The position numbers and the translations under genes are program-made. From the NCBI GenBank assembly GCA_028283605.1, contig JAPWKH010000033.1, positions 186,001 through 250,000 of the forward strand: 64,000 nt of DNA, in the 5' to 3' direction. The notes below the pieces were generated by a model that did no database searches, was not told the DNA's origin, and worked only from the letters and a program-made list of their open reading frames with translations. Below, piece after piece: positions 47,824-56,764 of this stretch. The stretch is from Arachidicoccus sp. (lineage in GTDB: Bacteria; Bacteroidota; Bacteroidia; Chitinophagales; Chitinophagaceae). Position 1 is the first letter of the stretch; each line of letters opens with the position of its first letter.

Positions 47824-48165
47824 TTACGCAAATAAATCTTCGTCGTTATGACGATAGTAAATTTTATTTTCCATAAACTCTTCCGTAGCAAGAATAGCCG
47901 GATTTGGCATTCTTTCGTATGCTTTGGAGATTTCTATTTGCTCTTTGTTTTCATGAATTTCTTCAAGGCTGTCGGTATGGCTTGCAAATTCGTCTAACTT
48001 ACTGTGCAATTCTTCCCGGATGGCAATATTAATTTGATTCGCTCTCTTTGCAATGATTGCAATAGATTCATATAAATTGCCCGTTTTTGCTTTGATAGCT
48101 ACCAAACTTCTTGTTTCTACAACATTCGGAATATGGGAACTAACTTGCCTTCTTAATTTGCTCAT
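47824..48165 (-). CDS. rpoZ: RNA polymerase omega subunit (Rpb6/RpoZ family)
   Basis: A 113-residue protein that assists RNA polymerase assembly. The omega domain shows TGNLYESIAIIAKRANQINIAIREEL near residues 28-53, with NKEQIEISKAYERMPNPAILATEEF after it. This is the divergent Bacteroidota form. It overlaps the end of bamD by 26 bases, a pairing common in the phylum, so the two are co-transcribed. Confidence 0.88.
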   Translation of the reverse strand: MSKLRRQVSSHIPNVVETRSLVAIKAKTGNLYESIAIIAKRANQINIAIREELHSKLDEFASHTDSLEEIHENKEQIEISKAYERMPNPAILATEEFMENKIYYRHNDEDLFA

Positions 48166-48988
48166 TTTGTAACTTAGTTTTTATAATATTTAATTTTGTT
48201 AATTCGTTTTGTGCACTTTTTCTCAATACCTCTACTTTTGGTAAAAACTTACTTTTCGGATATTGCGCTGAAAAATTATCACATTCATCCACAGCGGTTT
48301 GATACCTGTCTATTTGTAAATACTCAATACTGTTGGATGCATATTTAAAACTTGACAAAACCGTTTTATACATATATTCTTCCGATCTTTCGGAATTAGG
48401 ATAATCGCTCATTAACAAATCAAAATATATGTGTGCAGATTTGAAATATCCTAAATCATAATACAATTGTGCAGCTAAATATTCTTTTTCTTCCAGCTTT
48501 TTATTACATTCTTCAATTAAATTTTTAGCCTCTGCTGCATGAGGGTCATTCGGATATGTATTTAAAAATACCTGCAATGTGGAAATAGCTTTTTGCGTAG
48601 ATGTCTGATCCAATTCCACTTTTGGTGAATTTTTGAATAAACAATATCCTTCCATATATGCCATTTCCGGCACCTTGTCGCTGTTCGGGAAATTATCTGT
48701 AAATGTCTGGAAAGCCAATCCTGCCGCTTCGTAATCTTTTAAATAAAATGCACAATAGGCATAGCGATAATACGCTTCTTCTGCTTCCGGCTTTCCGCGC
48801 AAATAAGAGGTCATAAGTCCCTGATACAATTCCTGCGAATGCGCGTATCTCTTTTCTTTATAGTATTCATCGGCCATTTTTAATTTATATTCATTATTAG
48901 TGCTTTTCAAAACTTTTGAATATTTTGTAGCACAGGATGAAAAAACGAATACAAATAATATTGATAAAAGCCGGTAATCTCTATTCAT
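48140..48988 (-). CDS. bamD: Outer-membrane assembly lipoprotein BamD
   Basis: A 282-residue TPR lipoprotein of the Bam complex. The start MNRDYRLLSILFVFVFSSC has a lipobox with Cys19. Five TPR-like helix pairs follow (ADEYYKEKRYAHSQELYQGL, AFQTFTDNFPNSDKVPEMAY, LQVFLNTYPNDPHAAEAKNL, YFDLLMSDYPNSERSEEYM, NFSAQYPKSKFLP). I start at 48988 rather than 49027 because the -7 box at 48997-49004 lies between the two. It precedes rpoZ in the same transcript. Confidence 0.9.
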   Translation of the reverse strand: MNRDYRLLSILFVFVFSSCATKYSKVLKSTNNEYKLKMADEYYKEKRYAHSQELYQGLMTSYLRGKPEAEEAYYRYAYCAFYLKDYEAAGLAFQTFTDNFPNSDKVPEMAYMEGYCLFKNSPKVELDQTSTQKAISTLQVFLNTYPNDPHAAEAKNLIEECNKKLEEKEYLAAQLYYDLGYFKSAHIYFDLLMSDYPNSERSEEYMYKTVLSSFKYASNSIEYLQIDRYQTAVDECDNFSAQYPKSKFLPKVEVLRKSAQNELTKLNIIKTKLQNEQIKKAS

Positions 48989-48996
48989 AAAGACTG

Positions 48997-49004
48997 CAAA
49001 ATTA
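48997..49004 (-). promoter_or_regulatory. Bacteroidota -7 box for bamD-rpoZ
   Basis: TAATTTTG on the minus strand, followed by C. It lies 8 bases before the ATG at 48988, leaving almost no leader, and rules out the earlier start at 49027. Confidence 0.5.
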
Positions 49005-49178
49005 CGTTTATTCGGCAATATATACACTAAAATTTTTTGAGATATTTACCGATAGTTAATTAAAAATTAAAATAATTATATCTTACACATATATGCACAA
49101 GCTGTAATGTTAATGATATATTTATTCTTTAAACATATTATTTATTTGATAGTCTTTCATATAGTTTTACAAATTACA

Positions 49179-49186
49179 TAATTTTG
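49179..49186 (+). promoter_or_regulatory. Bacteroidota -7 box for lolA
   Basis: TAATTTTG followed by CACC, 97 bases before the lolA start at 49284, giving a fairly long leader. No known leader RNA was recognised in it. Confidence 0.4.
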
Positions 49187-49283
49187 CACCCTTAAAAAAT
49201 TTGAATCCATCAACTTGGGATTTTCCAAAGAAAAATGATGACTAAATAATCATTAGATTTTATTTAAAACAAAAAAGAAAAAA

Positions 49284-49904
49284 ATGAAAAAATTTATTTC
49301 AGTTGTGATGATGTTTTTTGCCGCAGGTACAATTTTAGCGCAAAGCGATGCTAAATCCATATTAAACAAGGTCAATAATAATTTACAAAGTATTAAAGGT
49401 GCCACTGCCAATTTTAATTATTCAACAAAAGACAGAAATAATAAAAATCTGGGAAACATAACAGGAAAAATTGCTATAAAAGGCAGCAAATATTTTATCC
49501 AGCAAGGCAGTACACAGATTTATTCCAACGGTCGGAAAATATGGAACTTCAATGGTTCCGATGAGGTAAACGTAAGCGATATTGATAATTCCGGTTCTAC
49601 TTTAAGCCCGCAGAAAATTTTGTCCGGTGATTTTATCAATAAAGATTTTACGAGCAAACTTATTTCCAACAACGGATCGCTTGCTGTAATTGAATTAACG
49701 CCTACAGACAATCGTAAAAACTTTTCGAAAGTGAATGTAACTGTGAATAAAACAAGAAATCTGATAACAAAAGCAATCATATTTGAAAAAGGCGGCAATA
49801 CGGTTACTTTTAATTTAAGCGATATTAATACGAATGTAACTTTAGCAGACAGCAAATTTGCATTCGATCCTAAAGCGCATCCCGGCGTTGAAGTAATTGA
49901 TTAA
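49284..49904 (+). CDS. lolA: LolA-like outer-membrane lipoprotein carrier
   Basis: A 206-residue periplasmic protein with a signal peptide (MKKFISVVMMFFAAGTILAQ). The rest is an 11-strand open barrel of the LolA type, with NLQSIKGATANFNYSTKD, YFIQQGSTQIYSNGRKIWNFN and SKVNVTVNKTRNLITKAIIFEKGGNTVTFNLSDI. LolA moves lipoproteins across the periplasm to the outer membrane. Identity is by fold pattern. Bacteroidota often carry several LolA-like proteins of uncertain duty. Confidence 0.85.
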   Translation: MKKFISVVMMFFAAGTILAQSDAKSILNKVNNNLQSIKGATANFNYSTKDRNNKNLGNITGKIAIKGSKYFIQQGSTQIYSNGRKIWNFNGSDEVNVSDIDNSGSTLSPQKILSGDFINKDFTSKLISNNGSLAVIELTPTDNRKNFSKVNVTVNKTRNLITKAIIFEKGGNTVTFNLSDINTNVTLADSKFAFDPKAHPGVEVID

Positions 49905-49927
49905 GTTTGGTAAATGATTGGTTATTC

Positions 49928-49965
49928 GAATCTGCTTGTGTTTCATAAGCAGATTTTTTATTTTT
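49928..49965 (+). terminator. Terminator after lolA
   Basis: AATCTGCTT pairs with AAGCAGATT across GTGTTTCAT, followed by TTTTTATTTTT. It lies 24 bases after the stop codon at 49904. Confidence 0.75.
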
Positions 49966-49977
49966 ATAAATAAATAT

Positions 49978-50733
49978 ATGTCAAATAATACGACACGTTT
50001 CAGCAACCGGGTAGATAATTACGTAAAATACCGGCCTGATTATCCGAAAGAAATTATTTCTTTTTTGCAGGAAAAATATTTGCTGGCTTCTGATAAAACG
50101 ATTGCTGACATCGGTTCCGGAACGGGTATATCAAGTAAATTATTTTTGGATAATTATTATACAGTTACAGGAGTAGAGCCCAATAAAGAAATGCGTGATA
50201 AATCGGAAGAATTACTGAAATCTTATCCGTTATTTTCCACCAAAAATGGCACAGCGGAAAATACTACTTTGCCAAATAATTCTGTCGATGCAATCCTTGT
50301 AGGACAAGCATTTCACTGGTTTGACCGTGAGAAATGCAAACCTGAATTTGAAAGAATTTTAAAACCAAAAGGCTTGTTGGTGCTGATTTGGAACGAAAGA
50401 TTAACCGATTCGGAATTTGAAAAAGAATATGATAAGCTGATTATTAAACATGCGATTGATTATGTTTCGGTAGATCACAGAAATATCCATGATACCGACA
50501 TTCATACTTTTTGTAGCCCGAATTCTATTGAAAAAAAGATTTTTCCTAATCAACAAATTTTTGATTTTGAAGGTTTGAAAGGCAGGTTGCTTTCTTCGTC
50601 TTATATGCCTACGGAAGAGCAAGATGGCTTTTGGGAAATGATAATAGATTTGGAAATTTTATACGATAAATATCAAAGCAATCACCGAATCATTATTTCT
50701 TACGAAACAAAAGTATATGTGTCGATATTTTAA
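49978..50733 (+). CDS. Class I SAM-dependent methyltransferase
   Basis: A 251-residue methyltransferase with the Rossmann-type AdoMet site IADIGSGTGISSKLF and the acidic beta2 end TGVEPNKEM, then NNSVDAILVGQAFHWFDREKC. The start at 49978 (MSNNTTRFSNRVDNYVKYRPDYP) is the normal one for this group; an upstream ATG at 49918 would run through the terminator. The family (UbiE/Tam-like, FSxRVxxYxKYRPxYP) has members that methylate various small molecules; the substrate is unknown. Confidence 0.85.
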   Translation: MSNNTTRFSNRVDNYVKYRPDYPKEIISFLQEKYLLASDKTIADIGSGTGISSKLFLDNYYTVTGVEPNKEMRDKSEELLKSYPLFSTKNGTAENTTLPNNSVDAILVGQAFHWFDREKCKPEFERILKPKGLLVLIWNERLTDSEFEKEYDKLIIKHAIDYVSVDHRNIHDTDIHTFCSPNSIEKKIFPNQQIFDFEGLKGRLLSSSYMPTEEQDGFWEMIIDLEILYDKYQSNHRIIISYETKVYVSIF

Positions 50734-50779
50734 ATTATTTTGTATTGCTAAAAAATAATTTCGGTCGCCCAAAATTTAT

Positions 50780-50787
50780 TATATTTG
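50780..50787 (+). promoter_or_regulatory. -7 box upstream of the repeat before mntH
   Basis: TATATTTG, 189 bases before the mntH start. The expected transcript start near 50795 is the first base of the MITE-like repeat. A weaker match, TATGTTTT at about 50938-50945, lies inside the repeat end. Confidence 0.35.
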
Positions 50788-50795
50788 TATTTGTA

Positions 50796-50951
50796 TAATA
50801 CAGTTTATATTACTAAAATAGTCTGTTATGATAAATTGTTTTTGACTCGCGCGTCACCCTGAACTTGTTTCAGGGTCTTGTGCCAAGAGATGCCGAACTA
50901 AATTCGGCATGACGCGATACCAATATTACAGAATATCTATGTTTTATAAAT
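50796..50951 (-). repeat. MITE-like dispersed repeat, copy 2
   Basis: Reverse complement of the 12727-12878 element with few differences. It keeps ATAGTCTGT at one end, while the other end has changed to a sequence with AATAT in place of GACT. Both CCCTGAA...TTCAGGG and GCCGAA...TTCGGC stems are intact here. Confidence 0.75.
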
Positions 50952-50976
50952 AGTATAAAATAATAATGAGGCATAC

Positions 50977-52431
50977 ATGACTGAAACAAAGAAACAACAA
51001 TTTCGCTCTCTTGATAATGTACATCAAAGCGTAGATACAACAACAGGAGCGAAGGGCTTTAAAAAAATACTTGCTTTTCTCGGGCCTGCATATTTGGTAA
51101 GCGTAGGATATATGGATCCGGGAAACTGGGCTACGGATTTACAGGGCGGCGCACAATTTGGCTATAAGCTTATTTGGATTTTGTTAATGAGTAATTTAAT
51201 TGCTTTGCTGTTACAAAACATGAGCGCTCGTTTAGGTACTGTAAGAGAGCAGGATCTGGCGCAGGCAAATCATTACACTTATCCGCGGTATATCAATTTC
51301 TTTCAGTACATATTAGCGGAATTGGCTATTGCGGCATGCGATTTAGCCGAAGTTTTGGGCATGGCAATCGGGCTTCATTTATTAATAGGGTTACCGTTGG
51401 TCTGGGGCGTTTGCATTACAGTTTTGGATACGTTTTTATTATTTTTCCTGCAAAGGCTTGGCATGCGCAAAATGGAAATATTCATCATCGGACTGATAAG
51501 CATTACCGGCATTTCTTTTCTGATAGAATTAATTATTGCAAAGCCAAATGCTGCCGAGATTTTTACAGGCTTTATTCCTTCCCGCTTAAACTCGAAAGAA
51601 TTATACATTGCCATAGGCATTATTGGCGCTACCGTAATGCCGCACAATTTGTATTTACATTCCGCACTCGTACAAACAAGAAAAATAAAACGTACCCACA
51701 ATGGCATAAAGAAAGCATTGAAGTACAATACGATTGACAGTGCCATTGCTTTGAACATTGCATTTCTTGTGAATGCCGCAATACTTATTTTAGCGGCTAC
51801 CGTATTTTTTAAATCAGGAAATACAGGTGTTGCCAAAATTGAAGATGCTTATCAGATGCTGGCTCCTTTATTGGGTTCCAAACTTGCACCCACGCTTTTT
51901 GCGATTGCATTGATTGCCGCCGGTCAAAGTTCTACGGTTACAGGCACGCTTGCAGGGCAAATCGTTATGGAAGGTTATTTGCAGTTGCGCATCAATCCTA
52001 TGCTGAGAAGATTGCTTACAAGGCTTCTGGCTATTATTCCCGCACTGGTTGTTATTCTTATTTATGGCGATAAAGAAATAGACCAATTAATTGTATTAAG
52101 CCAGGTAATATTGAGTGTTCAATTAGGTTTTGCTATTATTCCGTTGATACATTTTGTAAGCGACAGAAGTAAAATGGGAAAATTTGTAATTCCTTTAAGA
52201 ACCAAAATTGCCGCATGGCTTGTTGCCGTCGTATTGATTTATTTAAACATAAAATTAGTGTTTGATGAGCTAACTGATCTGTTCGCATCCAACGTAAATA
52301 TATTTTGGAAATGCATTGCAGTATTGGTTGCAATCGGGCTTCTTGTGTTACTGATTACAACTTTTGCCTATCCTTTGAAGAAAAAAAAACCAGAGCATAC
52401 CCAGACAATGCCGGTTGGTTACAATAAATAA
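50977..52431 (+). CDS. mntH: Nramp-family divalent metal transporter
   Basis: A 484-residue proton-coupled Mn2+/Fe2+ importer with 11-12 transmembrane helices. The metal-binding motif in TM1 is DPGNWATD (within GYMDPGNWATDLQGGAQFG) and the TM6 motif is MPHNLYLHSALVQ. A hydrophilic ~40-residue N-terminal extension precedes TM1. A dispersed repeat fills most of the leader. The gene ends only 5 bases before the 3' end of the RNase P RNA gene on the opposite strand. Confidence 0.93.
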   Translation: MTETKKQQFRSLDNVHQSVDTTTGAKGFKKILAFLGPAYLVSVGYMDPGNWATDLQGGAQFGYKLIWILLMSNLIALLLQNMSARLGTVREQDLAQANHYTYPRYINFFQYILAELAIAACDLAEVLGMAIGLHLLIGLPLVWGVCITVLDTFLLFFLQRLGMRKMEIFIIGLISITGISFLIELIIAKPNAAEIFTGFIPSRLNSKELYIAIGIIGATVMPHNLYLHSALVQTRKIKRTHNGIKKALKYNTIDSAIALNIAFLVNAAILILAATVFFKSGNTGVAKIEDAYQMLAPLLGSKLAPTLFAIALIAAGQSSTVTGTLAGQIVMEGYLQLRINPMLRRLLTRLLAIIPALVVILIYGDKEIDQLIVLSQVILSVQLGFAIIPLIHFVSDRSKMGKFVIPLRTKIAAWLVAVVLIYLNIKLVFDELTDLFASNVNIFWKCIAVLVAIGLLVLLITTFAYPLKKKKPEHTQTMPVGYNK

Positions 52432-52435
52432 AAAA

Positions 52436-52792
52436 GCTACAAGCCTCATAAGCCGGATTCTGTTTTTATGCCATCATTTATCTGCCTGCAACATTACTGT
52501 TGCAATGTAGCTGCCTACCCTGTTGTGTAACTTATGTTTCGGACGAGCAATCCTCAAACACAACTATATGTGGCATTGCGGCGTTCAAGGCTTACCCGCA
52601 AATAGCATTACTGCCATTTGCCGTGCGCTCTTACCACACGTTTTCACCCTTACTTTACATAATAAAGCGGTTATTTTCTGTGGCGCTTTCTGTTTTCAAA
52701 ATGAAATTGAAACCCGGTTATTCGCCGGTAAACTGCTCTGTGCCGTCCGGACTTTCCTCTGCTTTGCAGCAGCGATGGCCCGGGCTTGTAGC
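52436..52792 (-). ncRNA. rnpB: RNase P RNA, bacterial class A type
   Basis: On the minus strand the RNA opens with GCTACAAGCC and closes with GGCTTGTAGC, which pair as the P1 helix. The universally conserved GAGGAAAGTCCGGAC block (complement of 52748-52762) lies near the 5' end and ACAGAATCCGGCTTA near the 3' end. The length of about 357 bases fits the family. A run of T follows the 3' end. It is the catalytic RNA that processes tRNA 5' ends. Plus-strand open frames in this interval are shadows. Confidence 0.93.
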
Positions 52793-52826
52793 GAATACAA
52801 AGATATAATTATGTTGGCGAAGAATT

Positions 52827-53396
52827 TTATTCAAAAGAAGCATTGGATGCTTTTTCTTTATTTTTACGGAAACGTATTTGTACAGCGGTTTGGTCTGCCT
52901 CACTGATGTTCGTATATTTTTTCAGCAAAGAAACGAAATACGCCACTTCTTTTTCTTCTGCCGGACAACCGATATTTTGCAGTTTTCCGGAATTATCCGG
53001 ATCATATTTGGAATTTGCCAGCAAATTTCCGTTCTCATCCAGTATCAGCCAGAAAGGAATGCCGTCTTGCTCTTCGCCGCCATATTTGGCATACAAATCT
53101 TTTCCCCCAGAATTTTCTTCCGATACTTTTTCCTTAGTTTCAAACACATCAATATGGCTGATGACGAAATTTTTGTTGAAATAATTTTTACAAGAAACAT
53201 CATTTAGGCAAGCATCCATTTTCTTGCACCAACCACACCACGAAGCGTGAAACATTATCAACACTTTTTTGTGTTCTTGCTTAGCCTGCGATAAAGCGCT
53301 GTTTACAATCTCATCTGCTGTTTCCGGCGTGGATTGTGCATTTGCTGTGGCAAAAGCATAGAATAGAATAATCAGAGAGAGGATAATTTTTTTCAT
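52827..53396 (-). CDS. Secreted thioredoxin-like protein
   Basis: A 189-residue protein with a signal peptide (MKKIILSLIILFYAFATANAQ). The thioredoxin fold includes FHASWCGWCKKMD, so the active site is CGWC rather than CGPC, as in periplasmic thiol:disulfide proteins of the phylum. Further cysteines occur in DVSCKNYF and NIGCPAEE. It probably keeps periplasmic cysteines reduced or in the right pairing. A -7 box (TAATTTTG, minus strand, 53414-53421) lies 17 bases before the start. Confidence 0.85.
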   Translation of the reverse strand: MKKIILSLIILFYAFATANAQSTPETADEIVNSALSQAKQEHKKVLIMFHASWCGWCKKMDACLNDVSCKNYFNKNFVISHIDVFETKEKVSEENSGGKDLYAKYGGEEQDGIPFWLILDENGNLLANSKYDPDNSGKLQNIGCPAEEKEVAYFVSLLKKYTNISEADQTAVQIRFRKNKEKASNASFE

Positions 53397-53430
53397 TTTC
53401 TTTTTATAATAGGCAAAATTATGCTTTCAG

Positions 53431-53455
53431 GCAATTCCAAATTGCTTTTTTTATT
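53431..53455 (+). terminator. Short plus-strand hairpin with T-run, no gene upstream
   Basis: GCAATT and AATTGC form a 6-bp stem followed by seven T. No plus-strand gene precedes it; an antisense or leader transcript could end here, or it may be coincidental. Confidence 0.3.
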
Positions 53456-53516
53456 TTTCATTGGACGGAAGATATGCTTGCAAAGCAAACAACAAATCTA
53501 AGGAACTAATTTTTCG

Positions 53517-53692
53517 TCAGGATTTCTTTGGCACTTTATCGCCTTCTTTTCTTGCCTCAGACAATCCTATTGCCACTGCTTGTTTTTGACTGGTTACTTT
53601 TTTATTGCTTGTTCCGCTTTTTAATTTTCCTTCTTTCATTTCATGCACCGCTTTTTTACTTTTTCCTGGGCGGCTTTAGAATACTTTGCCAT
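53517..53692 (-). pseudogene. DUF6496-type short protein, frameshifted
   Basis: On the minus strand the gene starts MAKYSKAAQEKVKK and then goes out of frame at a run of six A (53652-53657), reaching a stop after four residues. With one more A the frame continues AVHEMKEGKLKSGTSNKKV, then TSQKQAVAIGLSEARK, then EGDKVPKKS and a stop at 53517. This matches the small Lys-rich DUF6496 proteins of Bacteroidota, whose function is unknown. Either the base was lost in the cell or in sequencing of the homopolymer. Confidence 0.7.
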
Positions 53693-53816
53693 GATTGATT
53701 TTTTTTAGTTAAATTATATACATCAATACACATGCCATTTAGCTAAAAAAACAAGATACTTCTTAAGTCCTAATAAGGTAAATTCCGAATTGTAAAGATG
53801 TGTAAATAATAAATAA

Positions 53817-53824
53817 TAATTTTG
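53817..53824 (+). promoter_or_regulatory. Bacteroidota -7 box for folE
   Basis: TAATTTTG followed by C, 51 bases before the ATG at 53876. Confidence 0.45.
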
Positions 53825-53875
53825 CTGGCAAATTTTTGCAGGAAACAAAATTTTCCCAAAATATAAAATACACCA

Positions 53876-54472
53876 ATGGCATATAAAAAAACGGAATATT
53901 ATGATGAAGAAGTTACTTCTGATTTAATACTGCATTATAAAAATATTTTAGGCGCTCTGGAAGAAAATCCGGAGAGGGAAGGCCTTTTGAAAACTCCGGA
54001 ACGAATTGCAAAAGCCATGCAGTTTATGACACAAGGTTATCAGCAAAATGCCGTTGATATTTTAAATTCTGCCAAGTTTCATGAACCGATCAGTGAAATG
54101 GTAATTGTTAAAGATATTGAATTGTATAGTTTGTGCGAACATCATTTGCTTCCTTTCATCGGAAAAGCACATGTAGCATATATTCCAAACGGATGGATTA
54201 CAGGGTTGAGTAAAATTGCGAGAGTAGTAGATGTATTTTCAAAAAGATTGCAAGTGCAGGAAAGGCTTACTGTTCAGATATTAGATGCTATTAAAGAAGC
54301 TTTGCAGCCTCTGGGCGTAGCTGTGGTAATAGAAGCAAAACATCTTTGCATGATGATGCGTGGCGTATCAAAACAGAACTCATCCACTACAACGTCTGCA
54401 TTCTTCGGGGAATTTGAAAACGACCGCACACGTAGCGAATTTATGAAACTGATAAGCTCCGACTTACATTAA
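53876..54472 (+). CDS. folE: GTP cyclohydrolase I
   Basis: A 198-residue enzyme converting GTP to 7,8-dihydroneopterin triphosphate, the first step of folate and pterin synthesis. Zinc ligands are Cys87 and His90 in LCEHHLLPF, and Cys158 in KHLCMMMRG. The substrate-binding region [14 protein letters not shown] is intact. Length fits the family. Its stop codon overlaps that of nth on the other strand (TTAA). Confidence 0.96.
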   Translation: MAYKKTEYYDEEVTSDLILHYKNILGALEENPEREGLLKTPERIAKAMQFMTQGYQQNAVDILNSAKFHEPISEMVIVKDIELYSLCEHHLLPFIGKAHVAYIPNGWITGLSKIARVVDVFSKRLQVQERLTVQILDAIKEALQPLGVAVVIEAKHLCMMMRGVSKQNSSTTTSAFFGEFENDRTRSEFMKLISSDLH

Positions 54473-55122
54473 GTGGGCTTTTCATTATAATGCTGAGCGT
54501 AATATTTGCAGGCGCCTGTGATGCCGCAAATATCGCATTTGGGTTTCCGTGCAATACAAACATAGCGGCCATGCAATATGAGCCAATGATGTGCTTTGTG
54601 AATTAATTCTTTCGGAATAAATTTTATCAATTGCTTTTCAGCTGCGAGCGGTGTTTTCGCGTTTAAAGTAAGGCCTGTGCGCGCTGCAACTCTGAAAACA
54701 TGCGTATCCACAGCCATGTTTGGTTGTTGATCAATTACGGATGTAATTACGTTTGCCGTTTTCCTTCCAACGCCGGGAAGTGTTACCAATTCATCAACCG
54801 TCATTGGTATTTTGCCATTAAATTTATCTTCGATGATTTGCGCGGCGGCAATCAAATGTTTGGTTTTATTATTCGGATAAGATATGCTTTTTATCAAAGG
54901 AAACAATTGCTCAAATGCAGCTTTGCTGAGTTCTTTGGTTGAAGGATATTTGTGAAAAATGGCAGGTGTAGTAAGGTTTACACGCTTATCGGTACATTGT
55001 GCGGAAAGCACAACCGCCACCAATAGCTGATAAGGATTATCATAAATAAGTTCGGTTTCCGCATCAGGAGCATGTTGTTGAAAATAATCTATAATATAAT
55101 TGTATCGTTGCTTCCGTGTCAT
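54469..55122 (-). CDS. nth: Endonuclease III
   Basis: A 217-residue DNA glycosylase/AP lyase that removes oxidised pyrimidines. Helix-hairpin-helix [11 protein letters not shown] holds the catalytic Lys121, and Asp139 lies in [11 protein letters not shown]. The C-terminal iron-sulfur cluster has four cysteines at the normal C-x6-C-x2-C-x5-C spacing ([17 protein letters not shown]). It converges on folE with overlapping stop codons. A -7 box (minus strand TAATTTTG at 55142-55149) lies about 20 bases before the start. Confidence 0.96.
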   Translation of the reverse strand: MTRKQRYNYIIDYFQQHAPDAETELIYDNPYQLLVAVVLSAQCTDKRVNLTTPAIFHKYPSTKELSKAAFEQLFPLIKSISYPNNKTKHLIAAAQIIEDKFNGKIPMTVDELVTLPGVGRKTANVITSVIDQQPNMAVDTHVFRVAARTGLTLNAKTPLAAEKQLIKFIPKELIHKAHHWLILHGRYVCIARKPKCDICGITGACKYYAQHYNEKPT

Positions 55123-55218
55123 TTTAATAGAATATGAATTACAAAATTAAGTTCGTTAAAAGTAATACAGCTTACTAAAATAATCAGATAACTTTTATAT
55201 CTACCGATAAATTCGTCG

Positions 55219-55226
55219 TATTTTTG
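55219..55226 (+). promoter_or_regulatory. Bacteroidota -7 box for rpoN
   Basis: TATTTTTG, 35 bases before the ATG at 55262. Confidence 0.4.
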
Positions 55227-55261
55227 AAGTCATTTTTTTTACACATAAAGAGGATTAATTG

Positions 55262-56758
55262 ATGGCGCTTAGTCAAACGCTTCAACAAAAATTACTTCAG
55301 AAATTATCGCCGCAACAAATTCAATTAATGAAATTGTTACAGATTCCTACGGCGAATTTAGAAGAGCGGATAAAAGAGGAACTTGAAGAAAATCCTGCAT
55401 TGGAAGAATTTCAGGAAGATATTGTAAATGATACGGACAGCACGGAGAGTCTTTTGAATGAACTCGATAATGCGGATGATGATTATGATACGGACGGAAG
55501 CGAAGAGCAATACGATAGTATAGATATTGCCGATTATGTGAGCGATGGCGATGATGAAGTGGCTGATTATAAATTGCGCGATGATGGTTACGGCATGCAG
55601 GAAGAAAAGCAATCCATGCCTTTGAAGATAGAAAATACGCTGCACGATTCGCTTGCAAATCAATTGGGAATGCTTTCTCTGGATGAAAGGCAATACGCTA
55701 TTGCAGAGCAAATTATCGGAAGTATCGATGACGACGGATATCTGCGAAGAGAAATTTCTTCCATCGTTAATGATTTGGCATTTCGCCAGAATATAGATAC
55801 CAATGATACGGAAGTAAATGAATTAATTCTTAAAATACAACAATTCGATCCTCCGGGAATATGCGCGCGCAATTTGCAGGAATGTTTAATATTACAGCTT
55901 GGCCGTCCCGCTGAAATTTCTGATAGCAGCACTGAGATCGCCGAAAAAATTCTGAAACATCATTTCGACGAATTTACCAAGAAACATTATGATAAAATTC
56001 AGCGCTCATTGAATATTTCCGAAGAAGAATTAAAGAATGCCATTCAGGTAATCGTTCGGCTCAATCCCAAGCCCGGTGGCGCTTTGGAAGAAGTGAACAA
56101 AGCTATGAGCTACATTATTCCCGATTTTTTCATATTCAATCAAAACGGGAATCTCGAACTGTCACTTAACTCTAAAAACGCTCCCGATTTGCGCATCAGC
56201 GAAAGCTATCGCGATATGTTGAAAGATTACGACAGAGGAGCGAAGAAAGATAAGAAACAAAAAGATGCAGTCATTTTCATCAAACAAAAAATAGATTCCG
56301 CCAAATGGTTTATCGACATGATAAAACAACGGCAGCATACGCTGTTCAGTACGATGGAAGCCATTATGAATTATCAGGAAGAATTTTTTTTAACAGGAGA
56401 TGAAACGACTTTAAAGCCGATGATTTTGAAAGATATTGCGGAGCGAATTAATCTGGATATTTCTACCGTAAGCCGTGTTGCCAACAGCAAATTTGTGCAA
56501 ACCGAATTCGGCACTTATCGCTTGAAATTTTTCTTTTCCGAATCACTCAGCACCGACAGCGGCGAAGAAGTGAGCACACGCGAAGTAAAAAAGATTTTGA
56601 ATGATGTGATAGAAGTGGAAGATAAATCCAAACCGCTGAGTGACGAAAAATTGACTGATATTTTACAGGAAAAAGGGTATAACATTGCACGCCGTACCGT
56701 GGCCAAATACAGAGAGCAATTAAATATTCCGGTGGCACGTTTAAGAAAGCAACTTTAA
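55262..56758 (+). CDS. rpoN: RNA polymerase sigma-54 factor
   Basis: A 498-residue sigma factor. Region I is the Gln/Leu-rich LSQTLQQKLLQKLSPQQIQLMKLLQIPT (shown here in part), followed by an acidic region II (about 50-110, many Asp/Glu), the core-binding domain and the C-terminal RpoN box ARRTVAKYRE at about 480. I use ATG 55262 rather than the TTG just before it. It recognises -24/-12 promoters and needs an activator ATPase, none of which is in the window. It is followed 6 bases later by a membrane protein gene. Confidence 0.95.
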   Translation: MALSQTLQQKLLQKLSPQQIQLMKLLQIPTANLEERIKEELEENPALEEFQEDIVNDTDSTESLLNELDNADDDYDTDGSEEQYDSIDIADYVSDGDDEVADYKLRDDGYGMQEEKQSMPLKIENTLHDSLANQLGMLSLDERQYAIAEQIIGSIDDDGYLRREISSIVNDLAFRQNIDTNDTEVNELILKIQQFDPPGICARNLQECLILQLGRPAEISDSSTEIAEKILKHHFDEFTKKHYDKIQRSLNISEEELKNAIQVIVRLNPKPGGALEEVNKAMSYIIPDFFIFNQNGNLELSLNSKNAPDLRISESYRDMLKDYDRGAKKDKKQKDAVIFIKQKIDSAKWFIDMIKQRQHTLFSTMEAIMNYQEEFFLTGDETTLKPMILKDIAERINLDISTVSRVANSKFVQTEFGTYRLKFFFSESLSTDSGEEVSTREVKKILNDVIEVEDKSKPLSDEKLTDILQEKGYNIARRTVAKYREQLNIPVARLRKQL

Positions 56759-56764
56759 TTATTT

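Noticed and set aside
52500-52906. Two plus-strand open frames of about 100-130 residues
   Set aside because: They lie over the RNase P RNA gene on the minus strand and over the end of the thioredoxin-like gene; composition is not protein-like.
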